From a virus: 53,136 bases of DNA. The stretch spans positions 1 through 53,136 of IMG/VR virus record IMGVR_UViG_3300019776_001111; one strand, 5' to 3'. The notes under the pieces are model-generated. The model was not told where the DNA came from. It made no database searches and saw only the letters and a list, made by a program, of their open reading frames with translations. The position numbers were made by a program, and so were the translations under genes. Below, in pieces: positions 6,819 through 13,020 of this stretch. Positions within the stretch are counted from its first letter, which is position 1; each line of letters opens with the position of its first letter.

Positions 6819-7573
6819 TCGGGCGTCTCCAAAATCGCTTTGCGTGCGGTGACAGCAGTTTTCACTGTGCCGTAGCCATGCGTATCGCCAGACGCTTGCA
6901 AGACCTTCAAGCTTGCCTGCCAGACGTCTTTCAACTCGTCTGGTGTTTTCGTCTGCTGGACTCGCTCTAGAATGTCCGCGACAACCTGGGAGCGCATGTC
7001 GTCGGTATCAGAACCGTCAGCCGACTGGCCGTCATCGTCGCGAGCCTCGCCAGTGGTGATATTGAGCAGCGCACACATCACATATCGCTTGCCGTAGGTC
7101 ACAGACGATCCAACGGCTTGCACGTCATTCCGGCCCTTGCCGGCGTCGATAGGCAAGAACATCGTGGTGTCTTCCCGGTGGCCAGCGCTGTGCATGAGGA
7201 TGCCTTTGACGCTGACTCCGGCCCCTTCTCGGTCAACCTTGAACGTAATTGCGAAGCCGTGTCTCTGCATGATCGGCTTCAGGGTTACGTTGATGTCATC
7301 CAGGGTGGCATAGGTGTTGCCCGTATGCAGGTTTACGGCGCCTTCTCCTACAGTGGGGATCTCGCACTGCATTTGAGCCATGGCTGCGTTAAACGCCTGC
7401 TCAGCGTCCTTCGCCTGCATGCGTTCGTGCATTTGGAGAAGGCGCTCCATCTTGTCGATGTCGCACGACGGGTCGGCTGCGGCCCGACTGATGACCGCCA
7501 TGATGCTTGTATCGTTGGAGATGGATGTCACAACCTGGCGGCGCTGCTCCGGCATGATGATTTCTTGTGCCAT
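6815..7573 (-). CDS. erf: ERF-family single-strand annealing protein
   Basis: A 252-residue ERF superfamily annealase, which binds single-stranded DNA and promotes strand annealing during phage genome circularisation. The family signature is visible as YATLDDINVTLKPIMQRHGF at about 105-124 and GSSVTYGKRYVMCALLNI at about 170-187. The C-terminal part is acidic and probably the host-SSB or partner-binding tail. A second Met (MPEQRR) seven codons in is an alternative start. It overlaps the YqaJ exonuclease by four bases and follows the coiled-coil gene closely. Confidence 0.9.
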   Translation of the reverse strand: MAQEIIMPEQRRQVVTSISNDTSIMAVISRAAADPSCDIDKMERLLQMHERMQAKDAEQAFNAAMAQMQCEIPTVGEGAVNLHTGNTYATLDDINVTLKPIMQRHGFAITFKVDREGAGVSVKGILMHSAGHREDTTMFLPIDAGKGRNDVQAVGSSVTYGKRYVMCALLNITTGEARDDDGQSADGSDTDDMRSQVVADILERVQQTKTPDELKDVWQASLKVLQASGDTHGYGTVKTAVTARKAILETPE

Positions 7574-7583
7574 TTCGAAGGCC

Positions 7584-8741
7584 TCAGTATTGGATTGAGA
7601 TGGATGGGATCTTGCGCTGAGCGATCAGAGTGATCGCCTGCTTGGCGCATTCCTCGGTCATACCGCCGGCGACGAATGCCTCCAGGGCTGCGCGGTTGAT
7701 CTTCTTCTTGTGCTCGATGTCAGCTTCGCGGGCTTCGGCTTCGCGCTTCACCCGGGCAGCTTCTGCCTCTTGGCGAGCAATTTCGTCCCGTTGAGCTTTT
7801 GCCACTGCTTCGGCCTGACGCTGTTCTGCAGCGATGCGGTCTTGCTCTGCACGCTGTTCGGCTGCCAACTGGTCGGCCTTGGCCTGTGCCGCTTGGCGTT
7901 CGGCTTGCTCGGCCTGGAGTTGCAATTGCAGGCGCTGACGTTCTGCGGCTGCTTCTGCGTCACGCGCTGCCTGTTCGGTGGCGCGCTGTGCGGCTGCTGC
8001 CTGCTCCAGTAGTTCCTGTTCGCGTCGTGCAGCAGCATCGCGTTCGGCCTGAGCGCGTTGCTCAGCTTCGATGCGGGCCTGTTCGGCGGCGGCACTGGCA
8101 ATCGCTGCCTCGCGATCACGCTGGGCCTGTGCTTCGGCCTCAGCGCGCAAACGGACCAGTTCGGCCTGCTCAGCTTCGTATTGCTGGCGAGTGGAGAGGG
8201 CGGCGCGCAGTTTGGCGAGCGTCGATTCCTTGGCGCGGGCGGCTTCGGTTTCGAATTCCTCCCAGTGCTCGCCCATCTGCACGCTTTCAACCGACGTGAT
8301 GGATTCCAGCAGGACGGCGGCGCTGACGTCGGTCAGGTCGGCGCAGAAGTCGTGAATGGCTTGAACCGCATCCACATGCTTGTCCTTGCGAGCAGTTTCG
8401 GCGGCTTCCCACTCGGTCAGTGGCTTGCGTGTTTCGTCGCGCAGCGCATCCATGGCGTCGACGAACTCGCGAAGTTCAGCTTCCACGACCCTTGGCATTT
8501 CCTTGAGGCGCTTCAGATACTCGCGGCCAGGCTTCTCGACGGCCACCTTCGACTTGCTGACCTTGGCGGCTAGCGAAGCGATGCGGTCGCGGCCTTTGGC
8601 GGTGGACAGGTCTGGCACCTGGGAGCTGACTTCCTCTTTCACGGCGTGCAGGAATGGCTTCAGACCATCCTTCACGTAGATGGCCGGGGCATTGGCTTCA
8701 CTGATGTCGTCAATGGTGACGGCAACTTGATTCGCAGACAT
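7584..8741 (-). CDS. Long coiled-coil phage protein
   Basis: A 385-residue protein. Residues about 190-345 are an almost uninterrupted Ala/Gln/Glu/Arg coiled coil (repeated AEQARIEAEQ and ERQAAQAKAD type heptads). The N-terminal 170 residues are globular and resemble phage proteins of the DUF1351-like or Gam/nuclease-inhibitor neighbourhood, but I cannot assign a family firmly. The ~40-residue C-terminal unit (ALEAFVAGGMTEECAKQAI) is also seen in many phage early proteins. It sits just upstream of erf and exonuclease, so a recombination accessory or nuclease-protecting role is plausible. The start at 8741 has GGAAGGAACTCCCC before it. Confidence 0.75.
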   Translation of the reverse strand: MSANQVAVTIDDISEANAPAIYVKDGLKPFLHAVKEEVSSQVPDLSTAKGRDRIASLAAKVSKSKVAVEKPGREYLKRLKEMPRVVEAELREFVDAMDALRDETRKPLTEWEAAETARKDKHVDAVQAIHDFCADLTDVSAAVLLESITSVESVQMGEHWEEFETEAARAKESTLAKLRAALSTRQQYEAEQAELVRLRAEAEAQAQRDREAAIASAAAEQARIEAEQRAQAERDAAARREQELLEQAAAAQRATEQAARDAEAAAERQRLQLQLQAEQAERQAAQAKADQLAAEQRAEQDRIAAEQRQAEAVAKAQRDEIARQEAEAARVKREAEAREADIEHKKKINRAALEAFVAGGMTEECAKQAITLIAQRKIPSISIQY

Positions 8742-8970
8742 GGGGAGTTCCTTCCGCCATGCAGGCGGCGTATGAGTTCGAGTTATTGAGTGAGGAGGGG
8801 ATATCAGGTCACAAACGGTCTGGGTTAGCCCGCTTGGCTAGGTCTCCACAGACAGCCTTGCAGGTGAAGGACCAGCTCCTATTCGCCCTGATTGGCGGTG
8901 ATGTCTTATCGCGCTCTTGCCGCCTTGCGCGTCTGGGCCATCCAGTTAAGGCCCTCCCAGCGAGGGTGAA

Positions 8971-9087
8971 TTACTGCGTGATCTGGCTGACGTAGGAACT
9001 GGCTAGCATGACGAAGGTGGTGCCGAGGAGGACAACAGCTGAACCGCGCCAGACGTAAATTCGTTTTGCGCGCTGGAACGAAGTCAC
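8971..9087 (-). CDS. Tiny membrane protein, 38 aa (GTG start)
   Basis: A short basic head (TSFQRAKRIYVWRG) is followed by one hydrophobic segment (SAVVLLGTTFVMLASSYV), so a single membrane span with the N-terminus inside is likely. The GTG start overlaps the stop of the next gene upstream as GTGA. It forms a pair with the 39-aa membrane protein at 9084-9203. Function unknown. The 229 bases between its end and the coiled-coil gene hold no supported gene. Confidence 0.5.
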   Translation of the reverse strand: MTSFQRAKRIYVWRGSAVVLLGTTFVMLASSYVSQITQ

Positions 9088-9203
9088 CGCGACACCGCCA
9101 CAGGAAGGCTGATCTGCCGCGGCTCGCCGTTCTCTTTGAACAGGCTGTACTGCATGAGCAGGATGGTCAGGCCGAAAGCGAGGATCCAGTAGAAGGTTTT
9201 CAT
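9084..9203 (-). CDS. Tiny membrane protein, 39 aa
   Basis: Begins MKTFYWILAFGLTILLMQYS, one clear membrane-spanning helix, followed by a polar tail. The start at 9203 is preceded by GGGGAAATAGCC. It is packed between two other tiny genes in the leftward operon. Comparable tiny membrane proteins in temperate phages sometimes act in exclusion or lysis control, but nothing here shows that. Confidence 0.55.
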   Translation of the reverse strand: MKTFYWILAFGLTILLMQYSLFKENGEPRQISLPVAVSR

Positions 9204-9205
9204 GG

Positions 9206-9337
9206 CTATTTCCCCTTGTACCGAACCGGCACGAACGTGTACTGCTCCTGCCCGTGGTGATGGACAGACCAGAACTCCATGTCGATTCGGTTCATCAGTT
9301 CCTGGAAGGTGTAGACGCGGGTAGCGAGGCGTTTCAT
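9206..9337 (-). CDS. Hypothetical protein, 43 aa
   Basis: Starts at ATG 9337 after AGGAG with good spacing; a longer in-frame reading to 9421 lacks a ribosome binding site and overlaps the upstream gene. Sequence includes TRVYTFQELMNRIDMEFW and a His-rich turn (Val-His-His-His-Gly). Possibly a substrate-less fragment of a larger phage family; no function can be given. Confidence 0.55.
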   Translation of the reverse strand: MKRLATRVYTFQELMNRIDMEFWSVHHHGQEQYTFVPVRYKGK

Positions 9338-9339
9338 GG

Positions 9340-9576
9340 CTAAAGCTCCTGTGGCTGGTCCGGCAGCGGCATCCAGTGCGTTGGCGTCCATACGGCTTCG
9401 CGTCCGCTCGACTCTTGCCAATGAGGGACATTGTTTTTCGCGTAGGCGTTGGCGCCAAATGTCAGCTCGCCGACGTACCCTGGCTTACCGGCAATTACGC
9501 GGACGCGCTGTGCGTATTTCGGGGCGGCCATGTCTATTTCTGGGAGCCTGTCGCTGCATGCGATCCAGCTGCTCAC
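9340..9576 (-). CDS. DUF551-like phage protein (GTG start)
   Basis: A 78-residue protein matching the DUF551 pattern: an N-terminal SSWIACSDRLPE block and a C-terminal HWMPLPDQP block. Family members are small proteins common in phage early operons, of unknown function. The GTG start at 9576 is preceded by GAGGCTGAC and overlaps the upstream stop as GTGA. Confidence 0.75.
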   Translation of the reverse strand: MSSWIACSDRLPEIDMAAPKYAQRVRVIAGKPGYVGELTFGANAYAKNNVPHWQESSGREAVWTPTHWMPLPDQPQEL

Positions 9577-9707
9577 GTCAGCCTCACAACCAGCATGCCG
9601 CGCCGGGTCTGAACCTTGATTTGCTTGGGCAAATCAGCGACCAGAAAAAAGCCTCGCGATTGCAAGGCTTGGGTGAGTGCAGCGTGGGTTCTCGCGATGA
9701 TGGTCAT
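9573..9707 (-). CDS. Small basic protein, 44 aa, containing a terminator-like sequence
   Basis: Starts MTIIARTHAALTQALQSRG and ends in a basic strand-like tail. The start at 9707 has AAGGAGTGCGGC upstream, an excellent ribosome binding site, and overlaps the upstream stop as ATGA. Unusually, a perfect intrinsic terminator lies within its coding sequence (9645-9670). Either it doubles as an attenuator or the ORF is a by-product; the strong translation signals favour a real gene. Confidence 0.55.
   Translation of the reverse strand: MTIIARTHAALTQALQSRGFFLVADLPKQIKVQTRRGMLVVRLT
9645..9670 (-). terminator. Intrinsic terminator inside a coding region
   Basis: On the minus strand, AAGCCT, a ten-base loop, AGGCTT and further T residues. 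It lies inside the 44-aa gene and upstream of the recombination genes, so leftward transcripts would have to pass it. Confidence 0.55.
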
Positions 9708-9898
9708 GCCGCACTCCTTGGCCGGTTCGCCGTGGCGACATTCAGCCGTTTGCAGTAGTGGTGGAATTCTTCTTCAGTGATGGCCTTACTGGTGTAGAAG
9801 GCCGTGATGTTGTGCAGCACCAGGATCTCGTACTTGTCCGGGCAGCCTGCGTGGTTGAGTTCGTCGAGGTCTTCGTCGATCAGGATGTGCGGGCTCAC
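9704..9898 (-). CDS. Hypothetical protein, 64 aa (GTG start)
   Basis: Acidic N-terminus (SPHILIDEDLDELNHAG) followed by a helical region (KAITEEEFHHYCKRL) and a basic end. The GTG start at 9898 follows GGAGGTGAGCT and overlaps the upstream stop by GTGA. No family recognised. It is one link in a run of overlapping genes from 8971 to 10505. Confidence 0.6.
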   Translation of the reverse strand: MSPHILIDEDLDELNHAGCPDKYEILVLHNITAFYTSKAITEEEFHHYCKRLNVATANRPRSAA

Positions 9899-10332
9899 AG
9901 CTCACCTCCCACATCGTCTTCTGCGGCTTCGCGCTGGGCTGCTACAGCGTCGGTAGCGTGGTCGCGCAGGAATTCGGCGGCGATCTCTTCCAGGCACTGG
10001 CGTGGACGGTCGTTGCCGAGCAGATACTTCGCGTGAGTGACTGCTTCGCTTTGGCTGCCGACGATCACGCTCAAGACCAGCTTGGCGAAGGAGTCTCGGT
10101 CGTCCAGCCCGTCGATCTGGCGCTCATTCAGGTAGAGCTGCAGGTAGGTCGCGTACTGAGCAGCAGTAACCTTCTGCGGCGTACCGCGGCGTCGCTTCCA
10201 AGTAATATCGCAACCGAGCACCAACTGCTCAGCCGAATACTCCAACCATTCCCGCTCTTCTTCTGTCTCGCTGACTTCAGGAGGCAACTGCGCATCGTGC
10301 CAAGCCTGACAAATCTTCAATGCTGCGTTCAT
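9895..10332 (-). CDS. Hypothetical phage protein, 145 aa
   Basis: Helical, acidic protein without a recognised domain. Features: SETEEEREWLEYSAEQL near the start, a basic patch TWKRRRGTPQK at about 53-63, and a long C-terminal helix ending in a very acidic tail. I use ATG 10332 because GGAGGCAGCC precedes it; an in-frame ATG ten codons earlier has no such site. Overlaps both neighbours. Confidence 0.65.
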   Translation of the reverse strand: MNAALKICQAWHDAQLPPEVSETEEEREWLEYSAEQLVLGCDITWKRRRGTPQKVTAAQYATYLQLYLNERQIDGLDDRDSFAKLVLSVIVGSQSEAVTHAKYLLGNDRPRQCLEEIAAEFLRDHATDAVAAQREAAEDDVGGEL

Positions 10333-10505
10333 GGCTGCCTCCAGTAGCTGAGATCCAGCCACAAGTAATCAACGTGCTGGCCGGGGCCGTGCTGGGTGTA
10401 TACGCGGTCGTGGTGTTTGAGGTTTACGTGCAGCTTTGCCTTCTTCCGCTTAGGCCAAGCACTGCCGCAGATCTTGCAAACGTGAGCTACAAGCTCTTCG
10501 GCCAT
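10329..10505 (-). CDS. Small C2H2-like zinc-finger protein, 58 aa
   Basis: Starts MAEELVAHVCKICGSAWPKR and contains CxxC followed about 16-20 residues later by His-Val-Asn-Leu-Lys-His-His, the spacing of a classical zinc finger. The start at 10505 follows GGAGGTCGCC. Probably a nucleic-acid-binding or regulatory peptide; target unknown. Its ATG-TGA overlap with the next gene shows operon coupling. Confidence 0.6.
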   Translation of the reverse strand: MAEELVAHVCKICGSAWPKRKKAKLHVNLKHHDRVYTQHGPGQHVDYLWLDLSYWRQP

Positions 10506-10524
10506 GGCGACCTCCAGCGTTTGG

Positions 10525-10647
10525 TTAGGCGATATACCCGCCCGGCATAGTGGTAACGACCTTCCGAGGTGCGTCATGCATCCGACCTTTGGCGCAGTCG
10601 TGGACGTCGGGGCGGGGCTTGCGGGGTGAGGGGGTTGTGCGTTTCAT
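10525..10647 (-). CDS. Tiny basic protein, 40 aa
   Basis: Reads MKRTTPSPRKPRPDVHDCAK and continues with His, Lys and Arg residues to a Gly-Gly-Tyr-Ile-Ala end. GGAGCCAGCC precedes the start at 10647. Pro/Arg-rich and likely unstructured or nucleic-acid-binding. No family assigned. Confidence 0.45.
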   Translation of the reverse strand: MKRTTPSPRKPRPDVHDCAKGRMHDAPRKVVTTMPGGYIA

Positions 10648-10661
10648 GGCTGGCTCCGAGG

Positions 10662-10883
10662 CTATTCAGCGTCTGGCTCAATACCGAAGTACTGGCGGGC
10701 GTATTCCTCGCCAATTTCATGCAACAGATCGTCGTGATCGACGTGCTTGGTGATTTCTTTTGCACTGAACAAGGCGAGCAGTGCCTCATCATCGACGTCA
10801 GCGGTCACCCGAAACTCGTTGGAATATTTGTCCGGCTTATCAACGGTCAACGTGTCCGTCGTGAAACTGATTTCCTTGCTCAT
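10662..10883 (-). CDS. Hypothetical acidic protein, 73 aa
   Basis: Acidic protein starting MSKEISFTTDTLTVDKPDKY, with a beta-rich first half and a helical second half (KHVDHDDLLHEIGEEYARQY). GGAGGTGAGTGTG precedes the ATG at 10883. It is the first gene after an intrinsic terminator at 10911-10931. No family recognised; highly negative charge could suit a DNA-mimic or protein-binding role, but that is only a guess. Confidence 0.6.
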   Translation of the reverse strand: MSKEISFTTDTLTVDKPDKYSNEFRVTADVDDEALLALFSAKEITKHVDHDDLLHEIGEEYARQYFGIEPDAE

Positions 10884-10906
10884 CACACTCACCTCCAATC
10901 GTCCAA

Positions 10907-10931
10907 TAAAAAGCCCGGACTAGCCGGGCTT
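10907..10931 (-). terminator. Intrinsic terminator downstream of DGR target gene 3
   Basis: AAGCCCGG-actag-CCGGGCTT stem (10911-10931) flanked by A residues at 10907-10910, which give a TTTTTA tract on the minus strand. It may also slow plus-strand transcription. The gap 10932-11143 holds a second weaker hairpin at 11018-11038 and no supported gene. Confidence 0.75.
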
Positions 10932-11143
10932 TACCACCTTACGTAACGACCGGGCGCATGAGGCGTCGGATCGTGGCTGTCTGTTACATGGCTGCAAATC
11001 CTCTGCGTTGAGTTGGACTGTCAGGCACACCCTGGCAGTTGGTTTACGCTGCAGGTGGCCGGCACTGCCCGGCACGTATCAGGCCTGGCCTCTCGTACCT
11101 GAGAAGCCCCGCGATTCACCCGCAAAGAGCAATGAATGAAGAA

Positions 11144-11722
11144 TTAAATAGGCAATCTGCGGACGGGGCGGACGCGCGCGGTGAAGTCCTTGCCGCTGAT
11201 GCTCTGAGTGCCAACACCGAAGTACATGACGAACGCGTAGAAGGCGGAGCGCTGCGTTGACGAACAGTACCAGGTCTTCTCGAAGTGCTCAGCGATGTTC
11301 TGCCATGCGTGATTCAGTTCGCCGATGCTGGGCAGGTAGAAGTCGTGGTGGCCGTCGGCGGAGTGATTGCCGGCTGCCTCTGCTGCCGGGAACGATCCAT
11401 CAGCCTCCAGCAGGGTCGTGGTATTCAGGATGCCGTTGACCTTGCTGGTGGCGGAGGTCTCGGTGCCGTATTCACCCCAGGCATGCTCGCCAATGTCTTT
11501 GTCGGCGAAGATCAGGTGGTAAAGCTCGCCATCCTCACCCTGCCTGATGCCGGCGTAGATGCCACCTTGGCCTGCCCAGTAAGTGCCGATCGCCGGAACG
11601 TCGCTATTCGCCGCCGGCGCCTTGGCTTGCTCGCCGCCAAGAACCATGTTCGCAAACATCAGCACCAGCGCCTTGTCGGGGCTGCTGATCGTCGATTCGC
11701 CGCAAGTGATATGAGTCATCAT
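11144..11722 (-). CDS. DGR target protein 3 (remote; DUF1566/Lcl-like)
   Basis: A 192-residue paralogue of DGR target 2, encoded about 7 kb upstream of the RT on the same strand. Shared blocks: YWAGQGGIYAGI, HAWGEYGTETSATSK, a SADGHHDFYLPSIGEL segment and TWYCSSTQRSAFYAF leading into the variable region at residues about 156-189; it ends ARVRPVRRLPI. The start has AAGGAGTACAGAAC upstream. The N-terminal 40 residues form a hydrophobic helix (KALVLMFANMVLGG) plus Ala/Pro linker, also present in target 2. This helix could be an oligomerisation or membrane-contact element. It has its own downstream terminator. As a remote VR it shows that the DGR acts on separate loci of the same phage. Confidence 0.85.
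   Translation of the reverse strand: MMTHITCGESTISSPDKALVLMFANMVLGGEQAKAPAANSDVPAIGTYWAGQGGIYAGIRQGEDGELYHLIFADKDIGEHAWGEYGTETSATSKVNGILNTTTLLEADGSFPAAEAAGNHSADGHHDFYLPSIGELNHAWQNIAEHFEKTWYCSSTQRSAFYAFVMYFGVGTQSISGKDFTARVRPVRRLPI
11157..11256 (-). repeat. DGR variable repeat VR3
   Basis: 100 bp aligned to the TR without gaps. 17 differences lie at TR adenines (coding strand) and one lies elsewhere (an A-to-G at plus-strand position 11246, a non-adenine site in the coding strand). Encoded core: QRSAFYAFVMYFGVGTQ, then Ser-Ile-Ser-Gly-Lys-Asp-Phe. Confidence 0.95.
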
Positions 11723-11749
11723 GTTCTGTACTCCTTGTCTGGTCGGCGC

Positions 11750-11887
11750 TCAGATAGCGCTGGATGCTTGAGTGTTGAGTTGTTCTTGCTCGGCTTCGGT
11801 CGGATAGCGCTTGGGGCCTGCCAGCATTCTCACCAGCCATGGCAACAGGACGTTCCGGGTGAAGCTGATGCGGGTTTTCTCAGCCAT
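11750..11887 (-). CDS. Small protein, 45 aa
   Basis: Reads MAEKTRISFTRNVLLPWLVRM, then KRYPTEAEQEQLNTQ. The start at 11887 is preceded by GAGGAGCAACGCAGCC. A longer upstream frame exists but has no translation signal. One amphipathic helix is likely. It lies directly upstream of DGR target 3 with 27 bases between and could be coexpressed with it. Function unknown. Confidence 0.55.
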   Translation of the reverse strand: MAEKTRISFTRNVLLPWLVRMLAGPKRYPTEAEQEQLNTQASSAI

Positions 11888-11901
11888 GGCTGCGTTGCTC
11901 C

Positions 11902-11991
11902 TCAGTAATCGCAAATCTGGTGGTAGACAGGTTCGGGCTTGGCCGACTTGGTTTCGGTGGTCATGAGGTAAAGCATGAACAGGGCAAACAT
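11902..11991 (-). CDS. Very small protein, 29 aa
   Basis: MFALFMLYLMTTETKSAKPE plus nine residues: a short hydrophobic head and polar tail. GAGGAGCAAGACAAA precedes the start at 11991. Translation signals are good, but the size makes it uncertain. The 296 bases between it and 12288 hold no better gene; they contain the nested inverted repeats listed separately. Confidence 0.4.
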   Translation of the reverse strand: MFALFMLYLMTTETKSAKPEPVYHQICDY

Positions 11992-12179
11992 TTTGTCTTG
12001 CTCCTCTGTGTGGCTTTCGAATGCCTCCCGGGGTTTGAGAGGCAGTCGTAAAGCCAGATGGCCAGCCTGAAACAGCAGGAAGCCATCTGATATCCGGCCG
12101 CTCTCTACTGGAGGCAGTGACCGGGTGTTTCGTCAGTGGTGTTGATGCAGGGGGCCGCGTTGCGCGGTGTGGACTCTTC

Positions 12180-12264
12180 CGCATCGGTCTGCACTCAACC
12201 CAAGCTACTTATGGGCGGCCTGCCAGCCACGTTATGGCAGTAACGCTGAGTGCAGACCGATGCG
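12180..12264. repeat. 18-bp inverted repeat with nested stem, possible structured RNA
   Basis: Perfect 18-bp arms at 12180-12197 and 12247-12264 (plus-strand left arm CGCATCGGTCTGCACTCA), separated by 49 bases. An inner 6-bp stem lies between (CTGCCA at 12220-12225, TGGCAG at 12235-12240). No T-run follows on either strand, so it is not a simple terminator. It lies in a gene-free stretch of the left operon leader. Confidence 0.7.
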
Positions 12265-12287
12265 CTCTCATAGAGAGGATCGGGCAG

Positions 12288-12545
12288 TCAAACCACACGC
12301 GGCAGCTGATCGAGCCAGGCGGACACCTTAGCTGCGGCCTCATGCTGGGCGGCATTCCTAAGCTCTTGCACGTAAGCTAAAGCCACTTGGGCGAATTGAT
12401 CGGGGTCGCTGATTACGCTCATCGAGTGCTTCAGCGAGAAGACTATGCCTCCCGCCAACCAGTCGACCTCACTCATGGTTACGTACCGGTTTCGGCAGGT
12501 ACGCGCATTTTGGATCTGGCTATCCACAACATCTTCCACGCTCAT
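12288..12545 (-). CDS. Hypothetical early protein, 85 aa
   Basis: Reads MSVEDVVDSQIQNARTCRNR at the start, with a hydrophobic middle (WLAGGIVFSLKHSMSVI) and a helical C-terminal half (FAQVALAYVQELRNAAQHEA). The ATG at 12545 follows AAGGAGATAGACC, an ideal ribosome binding site. It is one of the first genes of the left operon. No family recognised. A 7-bp hairpin at 12568-12590 lies in its leader. Confidence 0.65.
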   Translation of the reverse strand: MSVEDVVDSQIQNARTCRNRYVTMSEVDWLAGGIVFSLKHSMSVISDPDQFAQVALAYVQELRNAAQHEAAAKVSAWLDQLPRVV

Positions 12546-12589
12546 GGTCTATCTCCTTAGATTTCCAATGCCGCCTCATCGAAGCGGCA

Positions 12590-12745
12590 TCAGTAAATCT
12601 GTGGATGTTTCATCTCCACCACGCGCATCGCCCGATTCATATCTCTGGCCCGGTCACACATTTCGTGTTCGGTGTTCTTCCCGGCTGGCTTGCGTGGTTT
12701 CGCGTACTCACATCTGGTGAGCACGGCCAGTTCCAGAGCTGGCAT
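12590..12745 (-). CDS. Possible first gene of the left operon, 51 aa
   Basis: Reads MPALELAVLTRCEYAKPRKP then a helical segment with several Met residues (CDRARDMNRAMRVVEMKH). No convincing Shine-Dalgarno precedes the ATG at 12745; an internal ATG at codon 29 is an alternative. Reading is open and follows the PL leader and boxA site. Supported mainly by position. Confidence 0.4.
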   Translation of the reverse strand: MPALELAVLTRCEYAKPRKPAGKNTEHEMCDRARDMNRAMRVVEMKHPQIY

Positions 12746-12806
12746 GGAGATCGAATTTATTGCTCGCGCTGTGCCAGTTGCCTGGGATCGATCTGCGAGG
12801 ATCTTG

Positions 12807-12820
12807 AATTGTTAAAGAGC
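12807..12820 (-). promoter_or_regulatory. boxA-like antitermination site in PL leader
   Basis: The minus strand reads GCTCTTTAACAATT, close to the boxA consensus of rRNA operons and lambdoid nut sites. It lies about 50 bases downstream of the predicted PL start, where a nutL-type site would be expected. No clear boxB hairpin was found beside it. Confidence 0.65.
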
Positions 12821-12870
12821 GGCGGGTCTTTTCAGTCCCTGGCGCCTCGGTGTTCTGTGGCGTTGAAATA

Positions 12871-12899
12871 AAATTACCACTGGCATTATTTGTCGTCAA
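12871..12899 (-). promoter_or_regulatory. Leftward early promoter PL
   Basis: Minus-strand -35 TTGACG (12894-12899) and -10 TAATTT (12871-12876) separated by 17 bases. Two operator copies flank and overlap it (12900-12910 and 12875-12885), so the repressor would block it directly. Confidence 0.8.
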
Positions 12900-12910
12900 T
12901 ACCAATGGCA
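12875..12910. promoter_or_regulatory. Left operators OL (two sites)
   Basis: TACCACTGGCA at 12875-12885 and TACCAATGGCA at 12900-12910, matching the partial palindrome TRCCNNNGGYA. Start-to-start spacing is 25 bases, the same as in the right operator pair. Confidence 0.75.
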
Positions 12911-12988
12911 ATATTATTTTTCGTGGGCAATGAAATTTCATGTCGATGTTTAATCGAGAGGCTGGCTTGAGCGGGGATGGCGTGCAGC

Positions 12989-13011
12989 GAAAGCCCGGCA
13001 GAGCACCGGGC
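12989..13011 (-). terminator. Terminator downstream of the repressor gene
   Basis: Minus strand GCCCGG, seven-base loop, CCGGGC, TTTCG, starting ten bases past the repressor stop. A short T-tract suggests moderate strength. Confidence 0.6.
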
Positions 13012-13020
13012 CTAGGAGGG

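Noticed and set aside
11285-11908. A 207-codon plus-strand frame opposite DGR target 3
   Set aside because: The minus strand carries the recognised paralogue with VR; the plus frame has no translation signal.
11961-12086. A 41-codon minus-strand frame overlapping the 29-aa gene
   Set aside because: It has no Shine-Dalgarno and conflicts with a frame that has a good one.
12605-12871. A plus-strand frame of 88 codons in the PL leader
   Set aside because: It runs against the PL promoter, boxA and the small minus-strand gene, and lacks a ribosome binding site.
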